DNA of 38,522 nucleotides from JBAVEL01 sp049587715 (lineage in GTDB: Bacteria > Bacteroidota > Ignavibacteria > UBA10030 > UBA6906). Location: positions 1 to 38,522 of the forward strand of contig JBAVEL010000151.1 in assembly GCA_049587715.1 (NCBI GenBank). Reading direction: 5' to 3'. Made by a program: the position numbers and the translations under genes. The notes under the pieces were generated by a model that ran no database searches, was not told the DNA's origin, and saw only the letters and a program-made list of their open reading frames with translations. Below, one piece after another: positions 15,686-23,515 of this stretch (positions are counted from its first letter, which is position 1; each line of letters begins with the position of its first letter).

Positions 15686-16683
15686 CGCGCCCACGCCTGT
15701 GCCTCCTTTTCGGGATCCCAGCGCCCGTCGAAGGTCCACCGGGGGGTGATGTCCGCGCCCCGCGGTGACCCTTCCGCCTCTTCCAGATTGTCCCCGAACC
15801 ATGCGTAGTCTCCTCCCTCCCTGTGGCAGTCGTGAAAGTAGTGCCGGGCTCCCCACTGCCACGGCCGCGGGCTGGAAGGAGGGCGGTAGAAGGGACGGTC
15901 GGCCATGTTGGCCGAGAACCGGCACCGCACAAGGTAGATCTGCCCGTCCAGATGGTTCCGCCCCAGGGGAAAACCCGCCACTCCGTCAAAGAAGGAATCG
16001 GTGATCACGAACTTCTGCCTGGGATCTCCGCTCCCGTCGTGCCAGATGCTGGCGCTGGGCAGATTGTGCCCGAAGAACGAGGAGCGGGTGATGTAGCACC
16101 AGCCGCGGGGGCAGACGTAGTCCACCCATCCCTCGAAGGAGCAGTCCGCATGATAGTACATCCCGTCATCCCTGTTCCAGAGACTGAGGGCATCCCCTCC
16201 GTCCGACCGGATGGTACAGTCCAGAATCATGATCCGCGTCCCCGCCCCCCGGACGGCGAACTGGTGCTTCTTGTGCGTTCCGTAGAGCGTCCCGTGGTTG
16301 TTCACAACCGTCAGGTGCGCCAGCACGATGTCGCGTGTGAGGGTGTCGATGTTCACCACGCCCGCGCCCCGGTCGGATCCCCCGTGCGCGGCGTTCCACT
16401 CCTCCCGGAGCACCGGATACACGATGCGGGTCCGGTCCCGGTCCTCCCCCACCAGGGTCACACGGCTCCGCCGGATGAACACCTGCTCCCGGTAGAGACC
16501 CGCCCCGATGCGCACCACAAGAGGCCCCTTCCCCTGCGCCGCAGGCGCATCCAGCGCCTCCTGGATGGAGCGGAAGTCGCCCCTCCCCTCCGCATCCACG
16601 CTGAGTTCGTGTGCGGGATCCGGTGCGGAGATAACGCCCCCGACCGGGAGCAGGAGCAGCACCGGAAGAAGGCGCAGGATCAT
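15682..16683 (-). CDS. Divergent CE8 (pectinesterase-like) right-handed beta-helix protein
   Basis: Seen: 333 residues with a signal peptide (MILRLLPVLLLLPVGGVISA), then GDFRSIQEALDA and a right-handed beta-helix of CE8 type. QFAVRG with Q141, the paired acids D172-D173, WVDYVCPRG with D188 and LGRN with R241 align with the active-site Gln, Gln-Asp, Asp and Arg of pectin methylesterases. Oddities: the Gln before the first catalytic Asp is replaced by Asp, and the Trp after the active-site Arg (GRPW) is missing (GRNH). It could therefore have another ester substrate or be weakly active. The start overlaps the stop of the large CE8 gene (ATGA) without an obvious ribosome site, so translation is probably coupled. 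There is no sorting domain, so a periplasmic place is likely. Confidence 0.75.
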   Translation of the reverse strand: MILRLLPVLLLLPVGGVISAPDPAHELSVDAEGRGDFRSIQEALDAPAAQGKGPLVVRIGAGLYREQVFIRRSRVTLVGEDRDRTRIVYPVLREEWNAAHGGSDRGAGVVNIDTLTRDIVLAHLTVVNNHGTLYGTHKKHQFAVRGAGTRIMILDCTIRSDGGDALSLWNRDDGMYYHADCSFEGWVDYVCPRGWCYITRSSFFGHNLPSASIWHDGSGDPRQKFVITDSFFDGVAGFPLGRNHLDGQIYLVRCRFSANMADRPFYRPPSSPRPWQWGARHYFHDCHREGGDYAWFGDNLEEAEGSPRGADITPRWTFDGRWDPEKEAQAWAR

Positions 16684-19600
16684 TTCAGAAGCATCATCTT
16701 TCGCGTCCGCACGGTGCCTCCCGCCCGCAGGCGGGAGAAATACGTGCCGCTCGACAGACCCGATCCGTCGAAACGGAGGCGGTGGAGGCCCGGCTCCAGC
16801 ACCGCGTCGGTCAGGCGCGCCACTTCCCGTCCGAGCACGTCAAACACGCTCAGCCGCACATGGTCCCTTTCGGCCAGCCGGAATTCCAGAAGGGAGACCC
16901 CGTTGAAAGGGTTGGGGTAGTTCTGGTTCAGACCGTACTCACGGGGCGGAAGGTCTTCCGGGGCCTCTGGCATCCCCGTCACGGGCGGAGGATCGGGCGG
17001 CACCCAGTCCCCCGGGAACGGAGGGCTTACGGCGTTCCTCCCGAAGATGTCCTCCGGCGTGTGGAGGGCGGCCGCGGAGTCTCCTAACTGCACCGACCAC
17101 GGGACGCGCTGCGCGGGCCTGTAGCCCGGTCCCGTGCAGGCATGCTCCCCGTACAGCGCAGGGGCGACATTCCAGGCCAGCCACCCCGCCGGATGCAGGA
17201 CCGCCGGCTCACGGCAGCGGAGAAACACCGTGCGGGGGGCGGCCTGCCACGGCCTTCCCAGGTAGAAGGAGGTGATGGGGTTGCCGTCGAAGCCGATGGA
17301 ATCGGCCTCCAGAACGCAGTCCCGGAACACCAGCCCGTAGCGCGCTCCCGGCTCGGTGCTTGCAGCCGTAAGGGTCCCCCCGTTTCTGTTCACATGCACC
17401 GTGCAGCTGTCGAACAGCACGATGTTTCTTCCGAAGATAAAGTCCACGGAGCCCCTGATGCGGCAGTTCCTGTTGTAGATGCGCCCCGTCCCGCTCCCCC
17501 CCCAGGCGTAGTACGTGTCCTGGTATCCCAGGATGTTGCAGTCGTAGTACGCCTGCCGGTCCCCGTTGGTCCGGAGCGCCACGGCCTGAGCCGTGGTGGC
17601 CGTGTTCCGGATGGTCAGGTTGCGGGCCGTGAAGTCGCTTGCGTCAATGGCCACGCTGTAGGAAGTGGAGGTGCCGATCACGATGCTGTCCCTCACCCTT
17701 CCCGAGTAGTCGTCGTAGGTGAGGATCGTGCTGTCCCGGTGCTCTCCCAGGAGCACCACGTTCACCCGGTTCGCTCCCAGCAGCAGCTTCTCGTAGTACA
17801 CTCCGCGCCTGACGAGTATGGTATAGGTGCCCGTGTAGTTCGGCGGCACGTCGTTGAAGGCGGCCTGCACCGTCGTGTAGTCCCCGCTGGAGTCCTGTGC
17901 AACCACCCTGGTCACGGAAGGCGCCTGGATCTGCGTGGTGAAGGAAGTCTCGTTCCCGTACCCGGTCCCGATGCTGTTGACGGCATATGCCCGCACATGG
18001 TAGGGCGTCCCGGGAAGGAGGCCCGAGAGCATTGCGGTGAAGGACCCCGTCCCGCCCCCGCTCGCGATCTTCCGGTCCCCCGTCGTGGGGCCCCCCGTGG
18101 TGTTCCAGCACAAACCCCGCTCGGTCACCGTGTCTCCTCCCCAGGCGGTGACCGCTCCGGTCCCCTGGGCGGTGGTGGCCATGATGCCCGTGACGGACCC
18201 CGTCACCACCGTCGGGGGGACGAGGGCGGCGAGTGTGGCAAACAGGCGATCCTCCCCGTATGCGGTTCCCGCTGCGTTCGTGGCATAGGCCCGGACATGG
18301 TAAAGGGTGCCGGGATTGAGAGGAGAGAGCACGCTCGCAAACGGACCTGTCCCCGTTCCGTCGCTCGTCCGGGGATCCTGGACGGTGGGAACCCCGGCGT
18401 CGCTCCAGCACACGCCCCGCTCCGTCACGGCCGAGCCGCCGTCGGAAGACACATTCCCCCCTCCCGAGGCAGAAGTTGTGGAGATATCCCCCGGCTGCAC
18501 CGTCGTCACCCCGGGCCTCACCACGGCGCTTCCCGTCGTGGTCCCCGCCACCGTGACCTGGGCGGCGCAGAAAAAGCTCCCCGGTCCGGCGGGCACGGTG
18601 CCGTGGGGGAGAACGCGCAGATAGAAGCCGCTCCCCGGGGAAATCGTGTCGGTGAGAGCAAAGCTCCTCAACGCCAGCTCCGCCGTATCCAGCGGCGCAT
18701 CGGCCGTGAGGAGGGACGACACACCGAATGCGGAGTCCCTGGAGGCCCGGATTTCGGCCCGGAGTCCCGCGGCATTCCGGGCCCCGAGCAGACAGGAGAC
18801 CGAGGAGACCGCAAGCGTCACCCCCCCGGGGGTTCGCACGCCGTACTGGACATACCGGGCGGGATTCGGCAGGGGTTCGGCCGGCCAGGTCCCGTCGGGA
18901 GGGGTGATCCGGTCGCAGTTGGGAGGCCCCCCTCCCGCACCATGATACCCGTAGGAATCATGCGTCAGGCCCATGAGCACCTGATCCCCCGCCTCCAGGA
19001 GCCCCGTCACGAGCGCGCTCTGGCTGGATGTCAGGGGCCAGGTGGCGGACGCAGCCGCGGGGATGGGGAAGGCCGCCCCGGCAATGACAACCTCCTGCAC
19101 ACAGACGTACTTTCCGGTCAGCCCTGTGCTCTGGTTGTGAAGCCAGGGATACACCCGGACGAGAAGCCGTTCCCCCTCCCCGAGGGTCACCCCGGGAGCC
19201 GCCCCCACGGGGGTATGGGGCGACGTCTGGGGGTTCAGGCAGTTCTCGGGATTGCCGGTGACATAGGGAACCGCCACGGGGGATGCGAAGCCCGAATCGG
19301 TGCTGTAGGCGATGTGCGCCTTCATGTGCGTGGTACTGTGCGCCCCGATCCTCAGGGAGAGGGAGTCCACCCGCAGGGTGAACCCCGACGGCGCCCGCAC
19401 GGAGAACTCTATGTGGACGGAGTCGATGGGAGCGGTCTGGAGGGGAGGCCAGGTGTTGTTCGTCCCCGCCATCCGCACGCGCTGGCTCGCGTTGTAGCCG
19501 GTGTACTGGTTGATCTCGGTGGTCCGGAGAAGCTCCGGGGATGCGGCGATGCGCCCCTCCGTGAGGACGGCTCCTCCGGTGCCTCCCGCCGCCGGGTCGG

Positions 19601-19697
19601 TGAGCGGCCAGCGTGCCCTCGCCGGATCCTGGGCCCGCCCCCAGGCGGTAACGAGGAGAACCGGGGCAAGGAGAACGCAGATCCTGCGGGGGGTCAC
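16680..19697 (-). CDS. Secreted multidomain pectin methylesterase (CE8) with T9SS sorting domain
   Basis: It removes methyl esters from pectin outside the cell, preparing it for the lyases. Seen, from the GTG at 19697 (1005 residues): a signal peptide ending near AWGRAQ, a duplicated unknown beta domain (about 29-205 and 219-385), two FN3-like repeats (395-588), the CE8 beta-helix (595-895), and a sorting domain from 920 with NQNYPNPFNG and RKMMLLK. Active residues are visible: Q704, Q726-D727 in GYQDTYYAW, D752 in GSVDFIFG, R815 and W817 in LGRPW. The GTG start overlaps the upstream stop (GTGA) and has GGAGAGGGAG upstream; the frame runs open further but without a signal peptide. The sorting domain implies export by T9SS to the surface. 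Confidence 0.92.
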   Translation of the reverse strand: MTPRRICVLLAPVLLVTAWGRAQDPARARWPLTDPAAGGTGGAVLTEGRIAASPELLRTTEINQYTGYNASQRVRMAGTNNTWPPLQTAPIDSVHIEFSVRAPSGFTLRVDSLSLRIGAHSTTHMKAHIAYSTDSGFASPVAVPYVTGNPENCLNPQTSPHTPVGAAPGVTLGEGERLLVRVYPWLHNQSTGLTGKYVCVQEVVIAGAAFPIPAAASATWPLTSSQSALVTGLLEAGDQVLMGLTHDSYGYHGAGGGPPNCDRITPPDGTWPAEPLPNPARYVQYGVRTPGGVTLAVSSVSCLLGARNAAGLRAEIRASRDSAFGVSSLLTADAPLDTAELALRSFALTDTISPGSGFYLRVLPHGTVPAGPGSFFCAAQVTVAGTTTGSAVVRPGVTTVQPGDISTTSASGGGNVSSDGGSAVTERGVCWSDAGVPTVQDPRTSDGTGTGPFASVLSPLNPGTLYHVRAYATNAAGTAYGEDRLFATLAALVPPTVVTGSVTGIMATTAQGTGAVTAWGGDTVTERGLCWNTTGGPTTGDRKIASGGGTGSFTAMLSGLLPGTPYHVRAYAVNSIGTGYGNETSFTTQIQAPSVTRVVAQDSSGDYTTVQAAFNDVPPNYTGTYTILVRRGVYYEKLLLGANRVNVVLLGEHRDSTILTYDDYSGRVRDSIVIGTSTSYSVAIDASDFTARNLTIRNTATTAQAVALRTNGDRQAYYDCNILGYQDTYYAWGGSGTGRIYNRNCRIRGSVDFIFGRNIVLFDSCTVHVNRNGGTLTAASTEPGARYGLVFRDCVLEADSIGFDGNPITSFYLGRPWQAAPRTVFLRCREPAVLHPAGWLAWNVAPALYGEHACTGPGYRPAQRVPWSVQLGDSAAALHTPEDIFGRNAVSPPFPGDWVPPDPPPVTGMPEAPEDLPPREYGLNQNYPNPFNGVSLLEFRLAERDHVRLSVFDVLGREVARLTDAVLEPGLHRLRFDGSGLSSGTYFSRLRAGGTVRTRKMMLLK
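17934..18515 (-). repeat. Two tandem FN3-like repeats in the pectin methylesterase
   Basis: Residues 395-488 and 494-588 are copies of one ~95-residue unit. Each has a G-(A/N)V-(T/S)---GG--VTERG(V/L)CW start, a TGTGPF or GGTGSF middle and GT-YHVRAYA-N--GT-YG near its end. Such units are common spacers in T9SS-secreted enzymes. Confidence 0.85.
18543..19613 (-). repeat. Duplicated N-terminal domain of unknown function in the pectin methylesterase
   Basis: Residues 29-205 and 219-385 share a plan: WPLT near the start, an INQYTGYN or THDSYGYH stretch, a conserved beta core (R-P-GFTLRVDSLSLRIGAH versus RTPGGVTLAVSSVSCLLGAR), STDSGFASP or SRDSAFGVSS, and a closing VCVQEVVIAG or FCAAQVTVAG. It looks like a jelly-roll-like module, perhaps for carbohydrate binding; I do not recognise a named family. 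Confidence 0.65.
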
Positions 19698-22102
19698 GGC
19701 TCCCTCTCCACAATGCGGACCGCGCCGGGAGGCACCTCCTCCGTCCGCGCAATCCGCTCCCCCGCGCGAACCCGCTTCGCGGCCTCCACCTCCACCCCCG
19801 CTGTCTTCCTCCCTCCGAGGGCCACCACCGGATCGGTCCCCTGTGGGAACTCCAGCCCCGAGAGGCGCACCTCCCGCGCATCGTGCAGATCCACCAGGGG
19901 ACCCTGCCCGGAGGAGATCCGCACGTTCCGGAGGGTCAGCGTATCCACGTCCAGGCAGAGGGCGCCGCGCAGGGCCGTGATGGAAGCATCCCGTATGGTG
20001 ATGTCCCTGAGGGGCATCTCGGGAAGACCGTTCAGCAGGATGGCCCGCGCCGCCCCCGCACAGACGATGTCCGACAGGTGGATGTCCCGGAAACGGGGGG
20101 TCCGCTCCGTCACGGTCTGTGCACCCCCGTCCGCCCGGTTTCGCGCGGCCTCCTCCTCGGGACTCTCCCCCCCGTAATACATCTCCATGAGAATCGCCTC
20201 GTTCCGGATGCCCCGCATCCGTATCCCTTCCAGGAACACCCGCTCCACCAGTCCTCCCCTCTCCCGCGACGACTTGAAGCGGATCCCCACATCGGTGCCC
20301 GCAAAGACGCAGTTGGAGACGAAGATGTTCTCGGCCCCGCCATGGGACTCGCTCCCGATCACGAACCCCCCGTGTCCGTGGTACACGGCGCAATCCGCCA
20401 CCACAATGTTCCGGCACGACGGGCCGGGCTGCTGCCAGGCCGCGAGGGAGGAGGGCTTCACGCAGATGGCGTCGTCCCCCACGTCCAGGGAGGAGTTGTA
20501 GATGAGCACGTTCCGGCACGAGCTCAGATCCAGCCCGTCCCCGTTCTGGGCATGCCAGGGGGCCTGGATGGTCACGTTCCGGACGATGATGTTCTCCGAC
20601 TCCACCAGGTGGACGTGGAACTTGGGGGAGTTCCGGAATGTGGGCCCGTCCAGGAGGACTCCTTCGCACCCGGCGAGGCGCACCATGTCGGGGCGCAGAT
20701 ACTCGCGTGTCGCCCCGAAGTCCTCCGCCGTGAGGGTCTTCCCCGAAGACTCCAGCCGCGCGAGATACTCCTCCCCCTCCATCGCCTCCCGGGAGGGCCA
20801 CCATTGGGACCCGTCGGGTGTGAGCACGCCTCCCGAGGATGTGAGTTCCTTCCACTCCCGCGCCGTCTGCTTCTCCCTCTTCACATAGCGCCACCGCTCC
20901 CCCGCCCCGTCCATGATCCCCTCCCCCGTGATGGCGATGTTCTTTGCCCGCACGGCGTAGACGGGGGGTGTCATGACGTATCTTCTGGACTTCCGGTCGA
21001 ACCTCTCGATCACGGGGAAGTCCTCAAGACGCCCGCTGAACTGCACCAGAGATCCCCGCTCCAGGCGGAGATGGATGTTGCTTTCCAGCCGTATCGGGCC
21101 CGTGAGCCAGCACCCCGGGGGAACCACGACCGTGCCCCCCCCCGCCGCGGCGCAGGCCCCGATGGCCCGCCGGAAGGCCTCTGTGTTGAGCGTGCGCCCG
21201 TCTCCCACGGCCCCGTGTTCCGTAATGAGCACCCGCCGGGAGGGAAAGGCGGGCACGGGTATGGGATCCATGGGAAAGGGGGCGCGTGCGGTGTGGCTCC
21301 GCACCTCCGCGGCCAGCCGTGGGTCCTCCGCGGATGCCGCCGGGGGAGGATTCCCGGGTCCGTCGGATTTCAGGAGGGCGGCAAGGGGATGTCCCAGCCG
21401 GCGGAGCTCACCCGCCGCCAGGGCGGCCATCCGCCGGGCCCCCTCCTCCGAGAAGTGCGTGTTGTCCTGTTTCCCTTCCGGATACTGCGCGTATGCCCCC
21501 GGCTCCATCCAGAGGTAAAGCCGCTTGGAGGCCCCGCTTCCCAGCTCCTCCAGGAGGGATCGGCTCAGCCGGTGCATGTCCAGGAGGGGAACCCCCGCCG
21601 CAGCCGCAAGGTCCCGCACGATCCCCGGGTAGCTCCCGTGCGACTCCTCGAACCTCCCCTCTGCATCGAACCTCCGCCGCACAATGGGAGTGCAGAGAAG
21701 CGGCGAGGCGCCCTTCGCCCGGGCCTCCTCCACGAACCGGAGCAGGTTTGCCCGGAAGTCCTCGGGAGGGGTATAGCGGTCCGTCTTCTCGCAGCTCTGG
21801 TCGTTGTGGCCGAACTGGATGATCACGTAGTCCCCCTGCTTCAGGGCATCCAGCACCGCCTGCCACCCCCCCTCGGCGATGAACGAGCGGGTGCTCCTCC
21901 CGTTCCGGGCATGGTTGGCGATGGTCACGCCGCCGTCGAAGAACAGGGGGAACATCTGGCCCCACCCCCGTTCGGGGTTGTTCTCCACGGGTTTGTCCGC
22001 CATCGTGGAATCCCCGATCATGTGGAGTGTGGGAGAGGGGGTTTCGAAGCCCCCGAGGAAGATCAGAAGAACCGCCGTCGCCCGCACCGCGTGGTTGCGC
22101 AT
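19694..22102 (-). CDS. Bifunctional CE12 rhamnogalacturonan acetylesterase-GH28 polygalacturonase fusion
   Basis: Seen: 802 residues. The N-terminal half is an SGNH esterase of the CE12 type: S32 in IGDSTMAD, NHARNGRSTRSF at 63-74, N100 in FGHND, and D213 with H216 in DNTHFSEEG. The C-terminal half (about 285-780) is a GH28 beta-helix with D522 in QNGDGLD, D543-D544 in GDDAICVK, H577 in YHGHGG and R608-x-K610. A weak signal peptide (MRNHAVRATAVLLIFLGGFE) is present. Known: CE12 removes acetyl groups from rhamnogalacturonan or pectin, and GH28 hydrolyses galacturonan. Having both in one chain suggests coupled deacetylation and cleavage of acetylated pectin. The ATG at 22102 has TAGGAG, which includes the stop codon of the upstream GH28 gene. 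Confidence 0.92.
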   Translation of the reverse strand: MRNHAVRATAVLLIFLGGFETPSPTLHMIGDSTMADKPVENNPERGWGQMFPLFFDGGVTIANHARNGRSTRSFIAEGGWQAVLDALKQGDYVIIQFGHNDQSCEKTDRYTPPEDFRANLLRFVEEARAKGASPLLCTPIVRRRFDAEGRFEESHGSYPGIVRDLAAAAGVPLLDMHRLSRSLLEELGSGASKRLYLWMEPGAYAQYPEGKQDNTHFSEEGARRMAALAAGELRRLGHPLAALLKSDGPGNPPPAASAEDPRLAAEVRSHTARAPFPMDPIPVPAFPSRRVLITEHGAVGDGRTLNTEAFRRAIGACAAAGGGTVVVPPGCWLTGPIRLESNIHLRLERGSLVQFSGRLEDFPVIERFDRKSRRYVMTPPVYAVRAKNIAITGEGIMDGAGERWRYVKREKQTAREWKELTSSGGVLTPDGSQWWPSREAMEGEEYLARLESSGKTLTAEDFGATREYLRPDMVRLAGCEGVLLDGPTFRNSPKFHVHLVESENIIVRNVTIQAPWHAQNGDGLDLSSCRNVLIYNSSLDVGDDAICVKPSSLAAWQQPGPSCRNIVVADCAVYHGHGGFVIGSESHGGAENIFVSNCVFAGTDVGIRFKSSRERGGLVERVFLEGIRMRGIRNEAILMEMYYGGESPEEEAARNRADGGAQTVTERTPRFRDIHLSDIVCAGAARAILLNGLPEMPLRDITIRDASITALRGALCLDVDTLTLRNVRISSGQGPLVDLHDAREVRLSGLEFPQGTDPVVALGGRKTAGVEVEAAKRVRAGERIARTEEVPPGAVRIVEREP

Positions 22103-22111
22103 CGCCGTCTC

Positions 22112-23515
22112 CTACGGAATGAGTTCCCTGCCGTTCACGGTGGTGCGTACGAGACGGAGTCCTTCCACATGGCGTATGGCCCAGCTCCCGGTCACTTCCC
22201 GGAAGTCGCAATCCGTGAGCCGGATGTCCCGCAGGGGGGCCTCCTCGTATCCCACCAGGTTCAGGGCGGTCTTGCATCTCCGCACGGTCATTCCCTCGAT
22301 GCTGATGTTCCGGATGACGGGGAGATGATTCCCGTTCTTCCCTTCTTCGTAGAAGAGATCGATGTCCACCACGGCCCGGTCCACCAGGCCCACGGAGATC
22401 CGGCGCAGGTGCACGTTCTCCACCGTGCCGCCCCGCACGGCGTTCGACTTGATCCGGAGAGCGCTGTACAGTACGGGGCTCTCCATGGAGCAGTCCTCCG
22501 CAAACACGTTGCGCGTTCCCCCCGAGACCTCGCTTCCGATTGTCACGCCTCCGTGACCGTCCCGGAATGTGCACCTCTGAATCACGATGTTCTCGCTGGG
22601 GATCCCCAGGCGGCGCCCGTCGTTGTTCCGCCCCGACTTGATGGCAATGCAGTCATCCCCCGTGTCGAAGAAGCAATCCCGGATGAGCACATCCCGGCTG
22701 GATTCGGGGTTGCAGCCGTCGTTGTTGGGGCCGTGGGTCCGGATGTGCACGTTGCGGACAGTCACGTTCTCGCAGAGCACGGGATGGATCTCCCACATCG
22801 GGGAGTTCACAATCCGCACCCCCTCGATCAGGATGTTCCGGCATCTGTAGGGCTGAAGGAAGCTGGGGCGCAGATAGGCCCCCTCCCCCATGATCCTCCC
22901 GGCCACGGGGATTCCCTCTTCTCCCATGCGGAAGAGCCGGGCCCGTCCCTCCTTCTGGGTGGGCATCCCCTCCCGCCACCCCCCCTCCCTGCTCCCCTTC
23001 CAGGGCCACCAGTGGAGCGTGTCCGCCTGACCGTCCAGGGTCCCGCTGCCCGTCACCGCAATGTTCTCCTGCTCGAAGGCATAGAGAAGAGGGGAGTAGT
23101 TCATGCACTCCACCCCCTCCCAGCGGGTAAACACGGGGGGAAGGTACCGTGCGGGATCCGTATGGAACTTCATGACCGCGCCGCTGTCCAGGTGGAGGTT
23201 CACGTTCCCGAGAAGCCGCACGGGTCCCGTGAGAAACACTCCTCGGGGAACGCTCACCCGCCCTCCCCCTCCCGCCGCGCACGCTTCGATCGCTTTCCGG
23301 AAGGCATCCGTACAGTCGGTGGATCCGTCTCCCCGGGCTCCGTATTCCGTCACCGGAAATTCCGCGGCGGGAAACTCGGGGGGCGAAATCCGCGCGAGGA
23401 TGCGTTCCATCTCCTCCCACGGATCGGCGGATGCTCCGGCGGAGGCCCCGGAGGGGGCGCATCCTGTCACAAGGACCAGGATCAGACCCAGGCCCCCTGC
23501 GCGTATGCCCATCAT
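22112..23515 (-). CDS. GH28 polygalacturonase lipoprotein
   Basis: It hydrolyses alpha-1,4 galacturonide links, probably on oligosaccharides in the periplasm or at a membrane. Seen: 467 residues. The start MMGIRAGGLGLILVLVTGCAP has a lipobox with the lipidated C19. The catalytic set of GH28 is complete: D266 in NNDGCNPESS, D287-D288 in DTGDDCIAIKSG, H321 in DGHGGVTIGSE and R354-x-K356. The start overlaps the stop of the PL9 gene (ATGA), and that gene's last codons supply the GAAAGGAG ribosome site. The 467-residue length and loop at 160-210 (HWWPWKG, TQKEGRAR) are like bacterial exo-acting GH28 enzymes, but exo action is only inferred. There is no sorting domain, in keeping with a lipoprotein. 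Confidence 0.93.
   Translation of the reverse strand: MMGIRAGGLGLILVLVTGCAPSGASAGASADPWEEMERILARISPPEFPAAEFPVTEYGARGDGSTDCTDAFRKAIEACAAGGGGRVSVPRGVFLTGPVRLLGNVNLHLDSGAVMKFHTDPARYLPPVFTRWEGVECMNYSPLLYAFEQENIAVTGSGTLDGQADTLHWWPWKGSREGGWREGMPTQKEGRARLFRMGEEGIPVAGRIMGEGAYLRPSFLQPYRCRNILIEGVRIVNSPMWEIHPVLCENVTVRNVHIRTHGPNNDGCNPESSRDVLIRDCFFDTGDDCIAIKSGRNNDGRRLGIPSENIVIQRCTFRDGHGGVTIGSEVSGGTRNVFAEDCSMESPVLYSALRIKSNAVRGGTVENVHLRRISVGLVDRAVVDIDLFYEEGKNGNHLPVIRNISIEGMTVRRCKTALNLVGYEEAPLRDIRLTDCDFREVTGSWAIRHVEGLRLVRTTVNGRELIP

Noticed and set aside
19698..20894. N-terminal extension of the large CE8 protein
   Set aside because: The frame is open for another 399 codons but overlaps the CE12-GH28 gene, is low-complexity, and the GTG at 19697 gives a ribosome site, signal peptide and a 4-nt overlap.
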